A stretch of DNA of 20,052 nucleotides from the NCBI GenBank assembly GCA_964200075.2, contig CAXNAA020000575.1:1-20052 (forward strand), given 5' to 3'. The stretch comes from Sphacelaria rigidula (lineage: Eukaryota; Phaeophyceae; Sphacelariales). Every line of letters starts with the position of its first letter. The stretch's first letter is position 1. This document shows positions 1 through 9,529 of this stretch, one piece after another. The notes under the pieces were generated by a model. It ran no database searches, had not been told where the DNA came from, and worked only from the letters and a program-made list of their open reading frames with translations. The translations under genes and the position numbers were made by a program.

Positions 1-290
1 AGGAGTTAGATTCTGAAACTCTGCATAAATGTGGTATGTATCATTACGCAACTTTCTACGGACAATGCTTTTTTACTTCTTGAGTTTTTCACCGTTTTTC
101 GGGGGTCCGACGGGATCGAAGTCGTTTTACGAAGTAGTCTCCATTCTGGGACCCCAGAAAAACGGCACTACGATATTTTTCTTCAATTTTTCGCAAACTA
201 TCTGCCTCCGCATAACCCAAGGGTTGACTCCATAAATGTTCGTCGCAAAAATCGATCAACTGATGCTTGAGTTTCTCCATGTTCACGTCA
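1..290. repeat. Foldback (inverted-repeat) element, copy 1, cut by the window edge
   Basis: The left arm (about 1-121) contains the segment CACCGTTTTTCGGGGGTCC. The right arm (about 145-290) reads as a diverged reverse complement of it, meeting near 125-145, where GGGACCCCAGAAAAACGG mirrors the left-arm core. The left arm is also a direct relative of 390-497 and an inverted relative of 524-636, so this is one copy of a family seen again at 376-657. The outer end lies beyond the window start. No transposase-like protein is visible. The arms have drifted more than in copy 2. Confidence 0.55.
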
Positions 291-375
291 AAAAAGGCCC
301 AAAAACGTCGCTGTGGTACTCAAATCAAGTAGGTTGCGGTTTCACCGCGGCACGTCAAAGTTTATCGCACAAAAG

Positions 376-657
376 CGAAAAACCTCACGCCGTTTTAGGG
401 AGTCAGACCCTGAAATTTCATACACCTGTGCTTTGGGTCACTACGCACGTTTGGATGAACGTTTTTTTTATTCTGTTACCGTTTTACGGGGGTCCGATTT
501 GGTCGAGGTTTTCCCCAAAAAACTGGGACCCCGAAAAACGGTGAAATGAGTCTAAAAGTAAAAAAAAAACGACCTTCGGAAGTTGCGTAATTACCCATAG
601 AACATTCGTGCAAAAGTTTAGGGTCTAACTCCTCAAAACGGCGTGAGGTTTTGCCGA
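376..657. repeat. Foldback (inverted-repeat) element, copy 2
   Basis: The left arm (376-497) and right arm (524-657) are reverse complements with scattered mismatches around a ~26 bp centre. Landmarks on the left are AACCTCACGCCGTTTT and GTCAGACCCTGAAA, then ACTACGCA, then CCGTTTTACGGGGGTCC. Read on the minus strand from 657, the right arm gives AACCTCACGCCGTTTT, GTTAGACCCTAAA, ATTACGCA and CCGTTTTTCGGGGTCC in the same order. With copy 1 it forms a head-to-tail pair. This fits a foldback transposon or MITE that could form a long hairpin. No coding content was recognised. Confidence 0.65.
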
Positions 658-689
658 TGAGTGTTCTTGGGGTGATCAACGTGAACCAG

Positions 690-790
690 CCTGTACGACG
701 AACATGGTGTGATGTGCCCTGGAGAGTGCCCGAACAGTTGTAGTGCTGCATGCGGTGTTCCGGTAAGCACAGAAGTGGGGTGAGATCAAA
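690..790 (+). repeat. Dispersed ~100 bp direct repeat, copy A
   Basis: This stretch aligns in the same orientation with 1487-1587. Shared anchors are TACGACGA, GAGAGTGCC, GAACAGTTGT, CGTGCTGCATGCGGTGTT (with a single change here) and a GGGGTG near the end. I judge identity at roughly three quarters by eye. It begins just after the foldback pair, so it may be a separate element. No coding potential was recognised. Confidence 0.6.
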
Positions 791-1088
791 GTGCTATACA
801 CTAGCTACTGTCTGTGCATAAAGGTGAAACGATGAAACGATCACGTGACGACTGTACTGTGCAGCTGTCTGTTGCGTCCCCGCCCGTACTTCAGCCATAG
901 TCGGATGCTGGGATCGGAGAAGACACGCAAGGCGGACGCGTGGACGTTGGGGCGAACAAACTGAGCCAGCACGGAGCTGCCCTATCCCAAGCGTTTGATG
1001 ACAGGAGCTGTCTGCCTTGATGTCCCATGTAATAGTCCTTCCCCCCATTTCAAACGGGTCCTCATTTTTTGCCGCGTGCCAATTTTCG

Positions 1089-1142
1089 AACGCTTGGCCA
1101 TGATCGCGCTTCGCGTGAAAAGCGCAATTATGGCCCAGCGTT
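1089..1142. repeat. Single 22-bp-stem hairpin
   Basis: AACGCTTGGCCATGATCGCG on the left is matched by the reverse complement of 1121-1142, with three mismatches in 22 positions and a ~10 nt loop (CGCGTGAAA region). Two of the three mismatches would be G-U pairs in RNA. It could be an RNA hairpin, a remnant of a small palindromic element, or chance. The rest of 791-1486 shows nothing recognisable. Confidence 0.5.
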
Positions 1143-1486
1143 TGTAAGCCGCCATTCGGCCAAAGTCATGCTCATCCGAAATCAGGGGAAGAACTATCGC
1201 ATGGGATATGTCCTATACCACTGTGCTGCAGCACAAACACACTCATGGGCTGTCGCTTGTGCTGTAGCTGTCGCTGCGCTGTGGTGTCTCCAGACCTTTT
1301 CGAAGACGGTTTGGTCGTTCGTCTCCTCGAAAACTCATGCTGTCAACACGTAGGGCCCTCTAGACACTGCTCCTGTTGACTCCTTCATGGGTGTGTTGGC
1401 TATTTCGCCTCGAGTCAAACGAACAAGGCGTTTCCCAAACCCATTTATATGCTGTGGTTGTCGGTGTACCGTTGTGCATCTAAACA

Positions 1487-1587
1487 CTCTACGACGATCA
1501 CGGTGCGATGCGCGCTCGAGAGTGCCTGAACAGTTGTCGTGCTGCATGCGGTGTTTCAGCACGTACAGAGTTGGGGTGGCACCAAAT
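1487..1587 (+). repeat. Dispersed ~100 bp direct repeat, copy B
   Basis: Second copy of the repeat at 690-790, about 797 bp downstream and in the same orientation. It shares GTGCTGCATGCGGTGTT and GAGAGTGCC(T/C)GAACAGTTGT. A weaker echo after each copy (CTACTGTCTGT near 808 and near 1660) suggests the duplicated segment was once longer. Confidence 0.6.
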
Positions 1588-3350
1588 TATTGATCGCCTT
1601 TCGGAGGAATGATGCTTGGTTTGGGACTGAACACGGATAACACACTTTACAATACGACCTACTGTCTGTTACCGAGGGTTTACCTGGATGCTCCGCAAAT
1701 ATAGAGAAAATACTGCAGGAGAAACCCTCACGACTTTACACCCACCCGCACTCAAAGTGCGGACAAATTGAGTATCAGTTGTATATCTGCGCTGGACTCA
1801 GCAGCAAGAAACAGTGAGCGTGCATCGTTCTGCCCTGAACACAGTCTACTGCGCGCTACTGGTGTCTCTACTTAGTGTTCCACAGCAACACTACAGTGTG
1901 AAGCTATGTTGGCAACACAAGAGGGGTCAGGCAGGCGGCAAAGACAGGCCACGAGTAAAACGTACGTCGTGTGTGCCCACGTGATTCATGATTTGGGATC
2001 AAAATGATTGTCCTCGTCTACAACAACTTCTGTGCAAAGCGGATACACGTCACGTCAATCGCTGTCTGTGTCAAGTTGTGCTCAAAATACGATTTCTTTG
2101 TGCATATGTTGCTGTGCTGACCTCAAAAGTACACCACAACCACACCATCACCCGTTGATTCTCCATGTTCTGGGCGTGTGCTCTGGTGCTTGCGAGCAGC
2201 GAGGTGGCTGGTGTGGTGTGTGCTGTCGAGAGGACAGTTACACGTTGCACGTCACGCCTGTTGGCCAATAGAATCTCCTATTACAAGACCAAACCGAGCG
2301 AAACGCAACCATCGAACTTTGGACTGACTTTGGACTTCGGGGGAATTACAAAGTCCAAGTCCCGACCCGAATTTGATCTTCGCAAACACCGTATTAAGAG
2401 AGGTTTCATTCACCTGCCCCAAGATTGCCGAGCTGAACATCCCGAGACACGGACACTTGAGCTGTAGACGGGGTGAATTTTGATTACGACGTACACTTAA
2501 AAAAACGACGACAATGTGATGGTCGGGATGAAAGATTCATATATCTTTTCCTGAGACATTTTACTTTCTGCAGCTCTTGGGAAGAAACCAACTTCTGCGG
2601 AGAAGCTCCACAGTCCCCGCAAGCATAAGGAGACATGACGTCAGTGCAGCCTCTGGCGGAGGTCTCATCGGATGTTGGCTAAAAGTTTTGTGCCGGGTAT
2701 CTTCAAAGTTTCGTGGTTTGTTATGGGATCCCAAATCAGTGCGCTAGGCTACAGAACCCACAGTTTGGCGCGATATCACGGCGCACCTGATGTATTTTCG
2801 CTTGTGGTTGATGTATAAAATGACCGTACAAGTTGTACACCGGCATGTCTTTCAGAGCGTGGTTTTTTGCAATCTATACGACTTGTCGTCGCAAAGATAC
2901 ACTGCGGCACGTTTGCCCCGAATATGCGTATCAAACATGAAACATACCTAGCACTTGTGATTGAAACAGGGAAGTAATTCAGTGGTGATCTAATGTGAAC
3001 TCCACCTGATTGCACGCCCGCATGTATGTACTGACTGTACCCCTTATGGTGAGAGATTGTACACTGCACTCTCGACTACAGCAATGCGGTGTGGCTGTCA
3101 AGGGTCACGATTGTTCGCGAGATACAGTACAACGGGTGTGCGGAGCTCTCCCAGCACACGTCGTGTTCGATGGGGCGCTGCGGACTTGATCCATTGAGTT
3201 GTTGTCACGCGTCTGTGTTGTGATGGTCTGTGAATATAAACATGACAAGTTTGGTTCATCTCAATGAGGAACCCGCAAGAACGGCCGACCTGAAGCTGTC
3301 ACATCAGTTGTTTTTGTCTTTTGCAGTGCGTTTTTGCACGAAGTCATCTT
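1588..3350. other. Long stretch without a recognisable gene
   Basis: I read both strands and found only short open frames (under about 100 codons) without family resemblance, consistent codon bias or paired splice signals. A short imperfect inverted repeat around 2325-2365 (GACTTTGGACTT against AAAGTCCAAGTC) is the only local structure. No tRNA or rRNA was recognised. Confidence 0.5.
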
Positions 3351-3370
3351 GTGTGTGTGTGTGTGTGTGT
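3351..3370. repeat. (GT)10 dinucleotide microsatellite
   Basis: Twenty bases of uninterrupted GT repeats, directly readable. It ends at CGCCGTCCC. It lies about 90 bp beyond the tail end of the SINE-like element on the minus strand. Confidence 0.95.
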
Positions 3371-3459
3371 CGCCGTCCCATCTATATTGGACGCCGGTCT
3401 ACATCTTTCGGTATTCGTGGGCGCACCAGCCGGGGTCACACAGGAGGAAGGCCGATGCA

Positions 3460-3700
3460 TTTTTTTTTTTTAGTTTTCCACCTTCCTTCTGCGGTGCTTG
3501 CCTCGATTTTTCACCGCGATAGGGGCTGAGCAGGCCGTTTCCCTCGTCGACCATGAGGTCGAATTTTGTGTACCCACGATATGGCCGCTCTACACTGTTG
3601 GGTATTTTGTGAGGAAAAATCTCAGATCGCTCCAAGATTCGTACCTATGACCCAACCGTCAGAAGGTTTCGAGGTTACCAACTGAACCACCGTGGCGACC
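3460..3700 (-). mobile_element. tRNA-derived SINE-like element with poly(A) tail
   Basis: Read on the minus strand from 3700, the element opens with a tRNA-like head. An A-box-like TGGTTCAGTTGG (3678-3689) and a B-box-like GGTACGAATCTTGG (3632-3645) are separated as in a tRNA. An unrelated body follows, then a run of about 12 A (3460-3471 on the complement). Head, body and A-tail at ~240 bp is the standard SINE plan. The head does not fold into a clean tRNA: the T-stem and acceptor have mismatches and no well-placed anticodon loop is evident, so a functional tRNA is unlikely. I did not find a convincing target-site duplication. The 'head spacing' equals that of the candidate at 12966. Confidence 0.55.
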
Positions 3701-3949
3701 GGTATGTGGACACGAAATTATTGCACTTGTTACTGTCTTTTCTTGTGCTCAAACGGTGCAACACGCAAAGGCAGGCCTACGAAGGCCAACGCGCCGTGCT
3801 TTTGTGTGGCATAGTCAAAATTTGGCATTTGCAACAAGAAACGCGACAATTCCGACCCGCGATGGAGCTAAACGTCGAGCTCATTCGTCTTTTTTTCCGT
3901 TTTGGTTTGTACGAGGTGTAACTCGAGAACAGGGCGTCATGCGTAGGCC

Positions 3950-5060
3950 GGATCAGATCGTGAAAGTTACGGATCGGCTCATTTGGGACATAGATCGTTG
4001 ATCTGTCCGAGGTGTGCTGTCACCCGTGTACGTTTGGCCGATGGGATTTTGTAAGACCCGCGTGATCCGTAGATATATGCCGAGTGGCGAGCTGTATGAC
4101 CCGCTTTGCACACGCACACTTGTTTCGTTCAAACGCAGCAGCTTCTCGTCGACCCGTGTGATTTGAATCTCATGTATACCTAAAGCTACCCCATACCTGT
4201 GGAATCCGATTCCAGGATACCAGAAACAGTTTTCAGTGCTCCTCACCTGCTAACCTGTACGGCCCTGGTACATAGTGCATGTTCACAATACCGTAGGTTG
4301 ACTGTAACAATCTGGGCACATGGAACATGAAGTTGATGCCTCAGTGATTTGACTCCTCCGTGAAGTCGTGCCAACGGCAGTATTGACGCCTGTTTTCGTA
4401 TTCTCTCGTTCAGGGTGCACACTCATGTGCGGCTGGAAGAGGATTGGTCGCTATAGCTCTATGCTCAATTGGCACATCGTGACGCTGTTCGGTCAGCGTC
4501 TGACAAATTTCCCCGGGAAAAGTCATCGACGTGTACATTACCGGCGTTGATGAGGCACGAGTGGCTCCCTCAAGCCCGCCCGACGATCCGCCGTATGACC
4601 TTTGCGATCGGCGAGTGATCTGATATCCGTATGACCCGTTTGATCTATTTACATTTCTCGGCTGGTGAGCCGAAAAAACCGGTTACACTGTTCCTATGAC
4701 ATGACTTGGACGATCTGTATGACCCCTGTGATTCGTACACGTCCGCTTGATGGTGATCTGTATGACCCCAGTTGCTTGTACTAAGGTTTTCATAAGTGAT
4801 TGATATACTCCGTTTAGTCCGTACATCGCCTCCTTAGACACACCTGTGTGATCCGAATCAGATGCACTCAAAACGCCGAGAACAGCCTGTGACAACCCTC
4901 ATGACTCGTGCGAGATACCTTCCTCGTGGTCGATGATACCCGGAACACGGGAACCGTTTCATAACTAGCTGCACTGTGTCATCTGAATCTCGTACACAAG
5001 CGTGTTCACATTCCACCTGTATAACCCTGGTGACATATATAACGATCTGTCCGACGTGTG
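3950..5060. repeat. Degenerate interspersed repeat with TGTATGACCC / GTGTGATYYG cores
   Basis: One short core recurs in the same orientation: CTGTATGACCC at 4092, CCGTATGACC at 4591, CCGTATGACCC at 4627, CTGTATGACCCC at 4715 and 4758, and CTGTATAACCC at 5017. Between or after these sits a partner core: CGTGATCCGTA (about 4062), GTGTGATTTGAATCTC (about 4155), TGTGTGATCCGAATC (about 4844) and TGTGTCATCTGAATCTCGTAC (about 4975, read here in part). Spacing is irregular, so this is an old, eroded tandem or dispersed array rather than a clean satellite. No gene was recognised in it. Confidence 0.5.
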
Positions 5061-6319
5061 ACGGGCATGCTAACTTGTTAGATATGGTATCGTGCAGAAC
5101 AGTAGGCTGCTCAGCAGACACGGGGAAGCGTTGGCGAGTATCTGTGCAAAATGTACTATCTTGGTCAAGTGTCCGCACACGTGTACATCGAATGAGCTAT
5201 GGTGAGTGCGCGCAAAAGTGGTTCCCCTCAGAATCAAGGTCCTAAAGCATCGTGTACTGCCCGTGCTTGTCGTCGGCAATTTCTCGGCCTCTGTATCTCA
5301 CCTGTCATGCTACAGAGCGCAGTGCTCTCATGCAGCTTGTGTTGCAGGCCTACCATGTACCCCAATAATATCTCGAACGCGCACGTTCAGCTATATCCTC
5401 GAACCGCGGGTCAAAAATATTAAACTGATGTAGTTTGTGACCTCACCCTTTCAGCGCCCGACCATTTTGAGGGCCTTTTATTGGCATGTCCATTTGGAGG
5501 GGTTGGGAATAGTGGTTCTTATGGAAGGCACCTCCCCCACACAACAATTGGGTGATCCGAGCCCTCTCTGGGCTGTTGTCACGCATATATCCGTGCCATA
5601 GTCGTTATAGTGCAGTACACTATCGTGCAATCATGTTGGGTGGGTGGAGATCACCATGAGCAGTGATCCTGCCACCACCGAATGTGGTATGGCGTCTATG
5701 AAGGGTTTACAAGCCCTAGCCCACGGGCGAGACGATTCTGCTGATGGATCCTTCGGCACACGTAGCTACGAAGCGCAATGCTTAATGATACAAACGCCGC
5801 ACAAACTCCAGAGCTGTCCTCGGCTACGGGCTTTGGAAAATGGCTTTAGGAAACGCAACTTGAGTTTTTTTTCGTGGTATCACTGCGGTGCACACGTGTG
5901 CGGTGCTGGTGAAGTGCGGTGCAGACGGGGGTGGTACGGTATGTCCTTGGTTTCGCTCGGGGAGTTGGCATGTAGTACTCCGAAGCAGCGGTGCGATGCG
6001 AGACGTCACGGAGCCGGACAACCGTGGCGCCCACCACGTTGAAGCTACAATGCTGCGGATTTTGCAGTTATCGAAAAACTCGGTACCCTACCGCGGTGGT
6101 CGCTGCTCGAGGATGCAGTACGTACAAGTTGATCGTACGAATCCATGCACACACTGTGTGGGATGTACTTACAAGTCAATTTGGGAATCATGGGATTGTT
6201 CTGTTGATGCGGGACGGTACGGGTGTTCCGCGGTACGTATGTCGTGAGGTTTCGTTTAACCACGGTGAAGTACGGCGCGGACATCGTAGTCTGCAGTACC
6301 GCACCAAACATTTGGCGGT
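5061..6319. other. Stretch without a recognisable gene
   Basis: Several overlapping open frames exist around 5644-6389, the longest about 132 codons. They occupy all frames at once, contain no recognisable domain and lack supporting splice or codon patterns. I see no RNA gene or clear repeat here, apart from GTGCGGTG-like words near 5880-5930. Confidence 0.45.
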
Positions 6320-6327
6320 GAGGTGTG

Positions 6328-6749
6328 CAAGGGCAGGTCGAGTAGAGTATATTCTCAATGCTCATTATTTTTGGAGAGTCATACTTTGAGTACTCAAATT
6401 TTGAGTAGAGTGTTCGAGGCCGTACTCCGTCTACTCAAAGTTTGAGCAGAGTGTTTGTGGCCGTACTCAACCCACTCAAAAATTGAGCAGATTATTTGAG
6501 GCCGTACTTGACCTACTCAAACTTTGAGTAGAATATTAAGGTCATACCCGAATGATACTCTACACTCAAGTATTTCTGAGAGTGCTCAGTCCATACTTGG
6601 GTAGATGGTTGGAGGAGGTACGGGATCTACTCAAACTTCAAGTAGAGTATATGAGGCCGTACTCGACCTACTCAAAATTTGAGTCGAGTGAATCCCCGCG
6701 TGTTTTACTCGAGTACTCAAAAGTACATACTCTACTCGACCTGCCCTTG
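6328..6749. mobile_element. Non-autonomous hAT-like element (MITE) with 23-bp perfect terminal inverted repeats
   Basis: The left end at 6328-6350 begins CAAGGGCAGGTCGAGTAGAG. The right end at 6727-6749 is its exact reverse complement over all 23 bases, ending CCTGCCCTTG. The flanking octamers are GAGGTGTG (6320-6327) and GAGATCTG (6750-6757), matching at 6 of 8 positions. Short TIRs starting CA(A/G)GG with 8-bp target duplications are characteristic of hAT superfamily transposons, so this is probably an old hAT-derived MITE of 422 bp. The interior is almost entirely a 41-bp tandem repeat and encodes no transposase. Confidence 0.7.
6388..6712. repeat. 41-bp minisatellite whose units are palindromes
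   Basis: GGCCGTAC starts units at 6418, 6459 and 6500, and GGTCATAC starts one at 6540, giving periods of 41, 41 and 40 bp. Degraded units follow, with good ones again near 6615 and 6656. Each unit carries a near-perfect palindrome such as CTACTCAAACTTTGAGTAG. Units differ at single bases, so the array is old. It lies wholly inside the hAT-like TIRs, whose own inner sequence (GAGTAGAGTAT) resembles the repeat. Confidence 0.8.
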
Positions 6750-6899
6750 GAGATCTGCATGGAAAACGGAAGATACAGAGTGTGGCGTTGTAGCGGTTCA
6801 TCGATGTTGAGTTGTGCAGCTTCAGTCTATACCACATGTGATGCTCGAAATGTAGTAGGGAACCCCGTGTTGTTGAGAGTGGTACAGAGCACCGATGCC

Positions 6900-7240
6900 G
6901 GCCCTGATAAACTCCAACCCGCCTGCTCAACCACAGACCCGACTATCTTCACACTCGCATACTTCCAAGAAGGACGTTTGTATTTCTGCCGAGAGGTATA
7001 TAGCGGCATATCCCAGGAGCCATGCCCCCCCCCAAAACGTGATGATGCCTAAGTGCTGCACGGACTGTGAGGAATCCGCAGTTAAAGAGAAGCAGCTGTG
7101 AGTATTCCAGACGTTGGACATCTCCTTTTTCTCCAGCGAGTGTTTTAACACTCCTGGGTACGGTTATCATGTGGCCACGGCTGCATCCCTGGGGAGTCAC
7201 TTGAAGTGCGACAATCAATCAAATCAATCAATCAATCGAA
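6900..7240 (+). mobile_element. Possible retroposon 3' end with (CAAT)n tail
   Basis: A CAAT-type microsatellite at 7212-7237 (with one slipped unit) terminates abruptly a stretch of unique, higher-complexity sequence. Some non-LTR retrotransposons and SINEs end in short tandem repeats in this manner, so the plus-strand sequence ahead of it (about 7040-7210) could be a 3' UTR. An open frame ends at 7052, but no reverse transcriptase or other domain was recognised. The assignment rests only on the tail. Confidence 0.25.
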
Positions 7241-7479
7241 TCCCGTAGAAACTGAAGACTATTTCTTGAAAGTAGTCGAATCGTCCCGTACCGTCAGTCG
7301 ATAGGTTGACACTATGCTACTTCGCACAGTGGGAGTCCTACCACAGAGCAGTCAGAATCACGGGTCACAAGTCTCACCCGTCATAGTAATAAAAGTAACT
7401 GCACTTCACCAGTGTAGTGCAGCGCTGCGGCATAGTGCGGTCATACCTGGCCTGTGACCCACCGTACTCGGCTGGGACC
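7241..7479. other. No recognised feature
   Basis: Short unique sequence between the CAAT tail and the TATATA-rich stretch. I see no gene or repeat in it. Confidence 0.4.
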
Positions 7480-7900
7480 CCCACAGGATGTATATATCCC
7501 GTACCCAGGATGGCGTAAACTACACCTTGCGATGACTGGAAGGTATCACGCCCTGGACAATACAGCAACGGATACATACTGCCCGCTCGATATGTTGAGG
7601 CGTCAGGTGGTCAATATATATCGGGGCAGCATGTGGTGACACGAGGGACAGGTCAGTATATATTGTGTCATCAATATGCTTTTGACTCGCGACATGCAAT
7701 ATATATATCGACCGAACTATATCTTACGACACGCGCCACCTCATTGTGTATGTGTCGAGTAACATATTGGCTGGCAAACGAGGTCAATATACGAAGGATG
7801 GTGACGATTTTATTCACTCAACACCCGAAGCGCTCATATATACTGCCACCCCAATATGTCGTGCCTCTATGCGTCCTATATATATGGGGCGAACGCGACA
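7480..7900. repeat. Degenerate repeat punctuated by CAATATATA-like words
   Basis: TATATA-bearing words recur every 15-60 bp: near 7490, 7614, 7653, 7670, 7697, 7723, 7763, 7786, 7836, 7851 and 7877. Most have the form (T/C)CAATATATA or its variants, set in otherwise GC-balanced sequence. Spacing is not constant. A similar sequence style recurs at 12290-12410. It is best described as an eroded low-complexity repeat. The open frames over it have no coding signature. Confidence 0.4.
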
Positions 7901-8133
7901 CCAGAGAATCGACGGGCACAATTTATTTCAATTTCACCTAGTGAATTTGGTTTCTGCTGCGAGTAAAAAATTCGACTGACCGGTGTTTTGCGACTTTTTT
8001 GCAACATTTTGTCCACTCTAAAATCCACATTAATTTTGTTTTGGGGAGGAAAACTTTGTCAAACAGAAACCAAACGCATCTTGCTCCAAGGGTCACCTGG
8101 ACACACAGTAGTTGCTGCTGCCTACCTAGTATC

Positions 8134-8450
8134 ATGCTCCAAATCGAAGTCTTGAGTGAGAACGCCCAGCGTTTGATGCCCACGTACAAGGATGACAGAG
8201 TGAGTTTTGGCTGCCGATGTCCACAACGACGGTGATCGACCGCGCGTATATCTACATGTCACCGTTATGCTGAACTGCGACACAACACAGGAAGAGATTG
8301 CCAAGAGAAATGTTGTGGACGTGGTGTGGCCAAGAGGAATATCCAACATTGAGGTAGTGGGAGTTCCCAAAGGAAATCTACGTGAAGCGGTGCTTGTTTT
8401 GTTCTATTCAACATACAGGCAGTACAGTGCTGGGCTGTACTTTCCGCACA
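8134..8450 (+). CDS. Candidate spliced exon pair of an unrecognised protein
   Basis: A pyrimidine-rich acceptor (TGCTGCCTACCTAG, ending 8129) precedes an ATG at 8134. Twenty-two codons run to 8199, where a consensus donor GTGAGT begins. An acceptor ending ACACAG at 8290 would remove a 91-bp intron in phase 0. The downstream exon stays open to at least 8450, where GTATGT offers another donor. The joined frame has ordinary amino-acid composition, with ...YKDDR at the end of exon one and EEIAKRNVVDVVWPRG at the start of exon two. I do not recognise the family. The next exon was not found, and the whole model depends on splice signals read by eye. It could be a pseudogene or chance. Confidence 0.25.
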
Positions 8451-8716
8451 GTATGTGTGTTGGGCCGGTTCATTGCCAACAAATAGCAAAGCCGTACCTA
8501 CCAATAATGATGCCGTACGGGGAATATCACCCGATTCGCCGCCTCGCTTGTTCGCCGCTCCTTTCCTCTACGGACATGTTCTTCTCCACTTCCTCCGACG
8601 TACCTCTACCACCTACCGTTTCGGTATACCCTACGCGGGCGAACGCTGCCGACATGCACGTGCGGTACAGTACAGCAACTATTTCACAGGCCCCTGAGGG
8701 CCCCTCTTAACGGAGG

Positions 8717-9509
8717 GGATAATCCCCGTTTTCACAATCCCCTTTTGATAAGGGATTGGACCCATAACGACCAGTCCCGAGTCCGACCGACAAGCAGTGT
8801 TGTACAGATTGGAACCCAGATCTGCATCCAGGTTGAGAAATTCGGCGGTCTCGAAGTGGTCGTTAGTGCAAGGTCTCTGTAATCCTGCAAGCAAGAGGCA
8901 ACAAGGCAGCACAACATCTACACACCCAGCCCCGAAAAACACGCACAGGCACCCACCACTCACGCGTATGAGTTTCGCTGCTAGCTCTCGTTAACCTACG
9001 TACGGCAGTCTTTGTTCGACGGAAATCCGTTGTCTATTGGACGAACGGCGGCCGCGTGCGTGTCAGAAACAACCGAAAACGTGTCGCTGCTGACCTTTTC
9101 GTAAGCGTGTGCTGTGCGCGCGTGTCACCCAAATTTTTCCTAGTAAATTCTGAACAGATTCGAGCCAGGTCACGCACAACGTGCACAGCTCATGAGCAGC
9201 TACGAGTCGAGCTGTGCGTTTTTTATTTGCGGGGCCACAAAGTTCCTCAGGTTCAGCTCTGATTGTGTTGGATTGTGTGGTAAGCCTTTGCATGTGCCCC
9301 CGTCAACAGAACATGTATGTTCCCCTTCGAGATGCACATAAATTCCCTGTGGAAGAGAGGATTTCAGGAAGTATTTTTGCACTTCCTGAAATCCCCTCAA
9401 AAAGGGGATTTTATGTACACGTGAAAGGGATTTTATGGGGGGGGTGTTTTCGCAGCGACCAATCGGCGGTCGTTTTTCAGAAAGGGGATTTTGAAAAGGG
9501 GATTTATCC
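8717..9509. mobile_element. Candidate DNA transposon-like element with ~35-bp imperfect terminal inverted repeats
   Basis: The left end reads GGATAATCCCCGTTTTCACA then ATCCCCTTTTGATAA. The right end, on the minus strand from 9509, reads GGATAAATCCCCTTTTCAAA then ATCCCCTTTCTGAAAA. They align over about 35 bp with two single-base indels and few mismatches. The internal ~720 bp encodes no recognisable transposase, so it would be a non-autonomous element. I could not identify a convincing target-site duplication. The repeated GGGGATTTT words make partial coincidence possible. Confidence 0.45.
9357..9413. repeat. Two adjacent hairpins inside the TIR element
   Basis: ATTTCAGGAAGT (9361-9372) pairs with ACTTCCTGAAAT (about 9380-9391) around a TTTTTG-type loop. 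This is immediately followed by AAATCCCCT-CAAAA-AGGGGATTT. Both stems are perfect over 12 and 9 bp. Further AGGGGATTTT words lie at about 9482 and 9497. They are probably subterminal palindromes of the element at 8717-9509. Confidence 0.65.
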
Positions 9510-9529
9510 AAGGTGGTGGTCTGTAAGGT

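Noticed and set aside
6552-7052. A 166-codon plus-strand frame.
   Set aside because: Its first third is translated minisatellite within the MITE, and the remainder lacks any recognisable domain.
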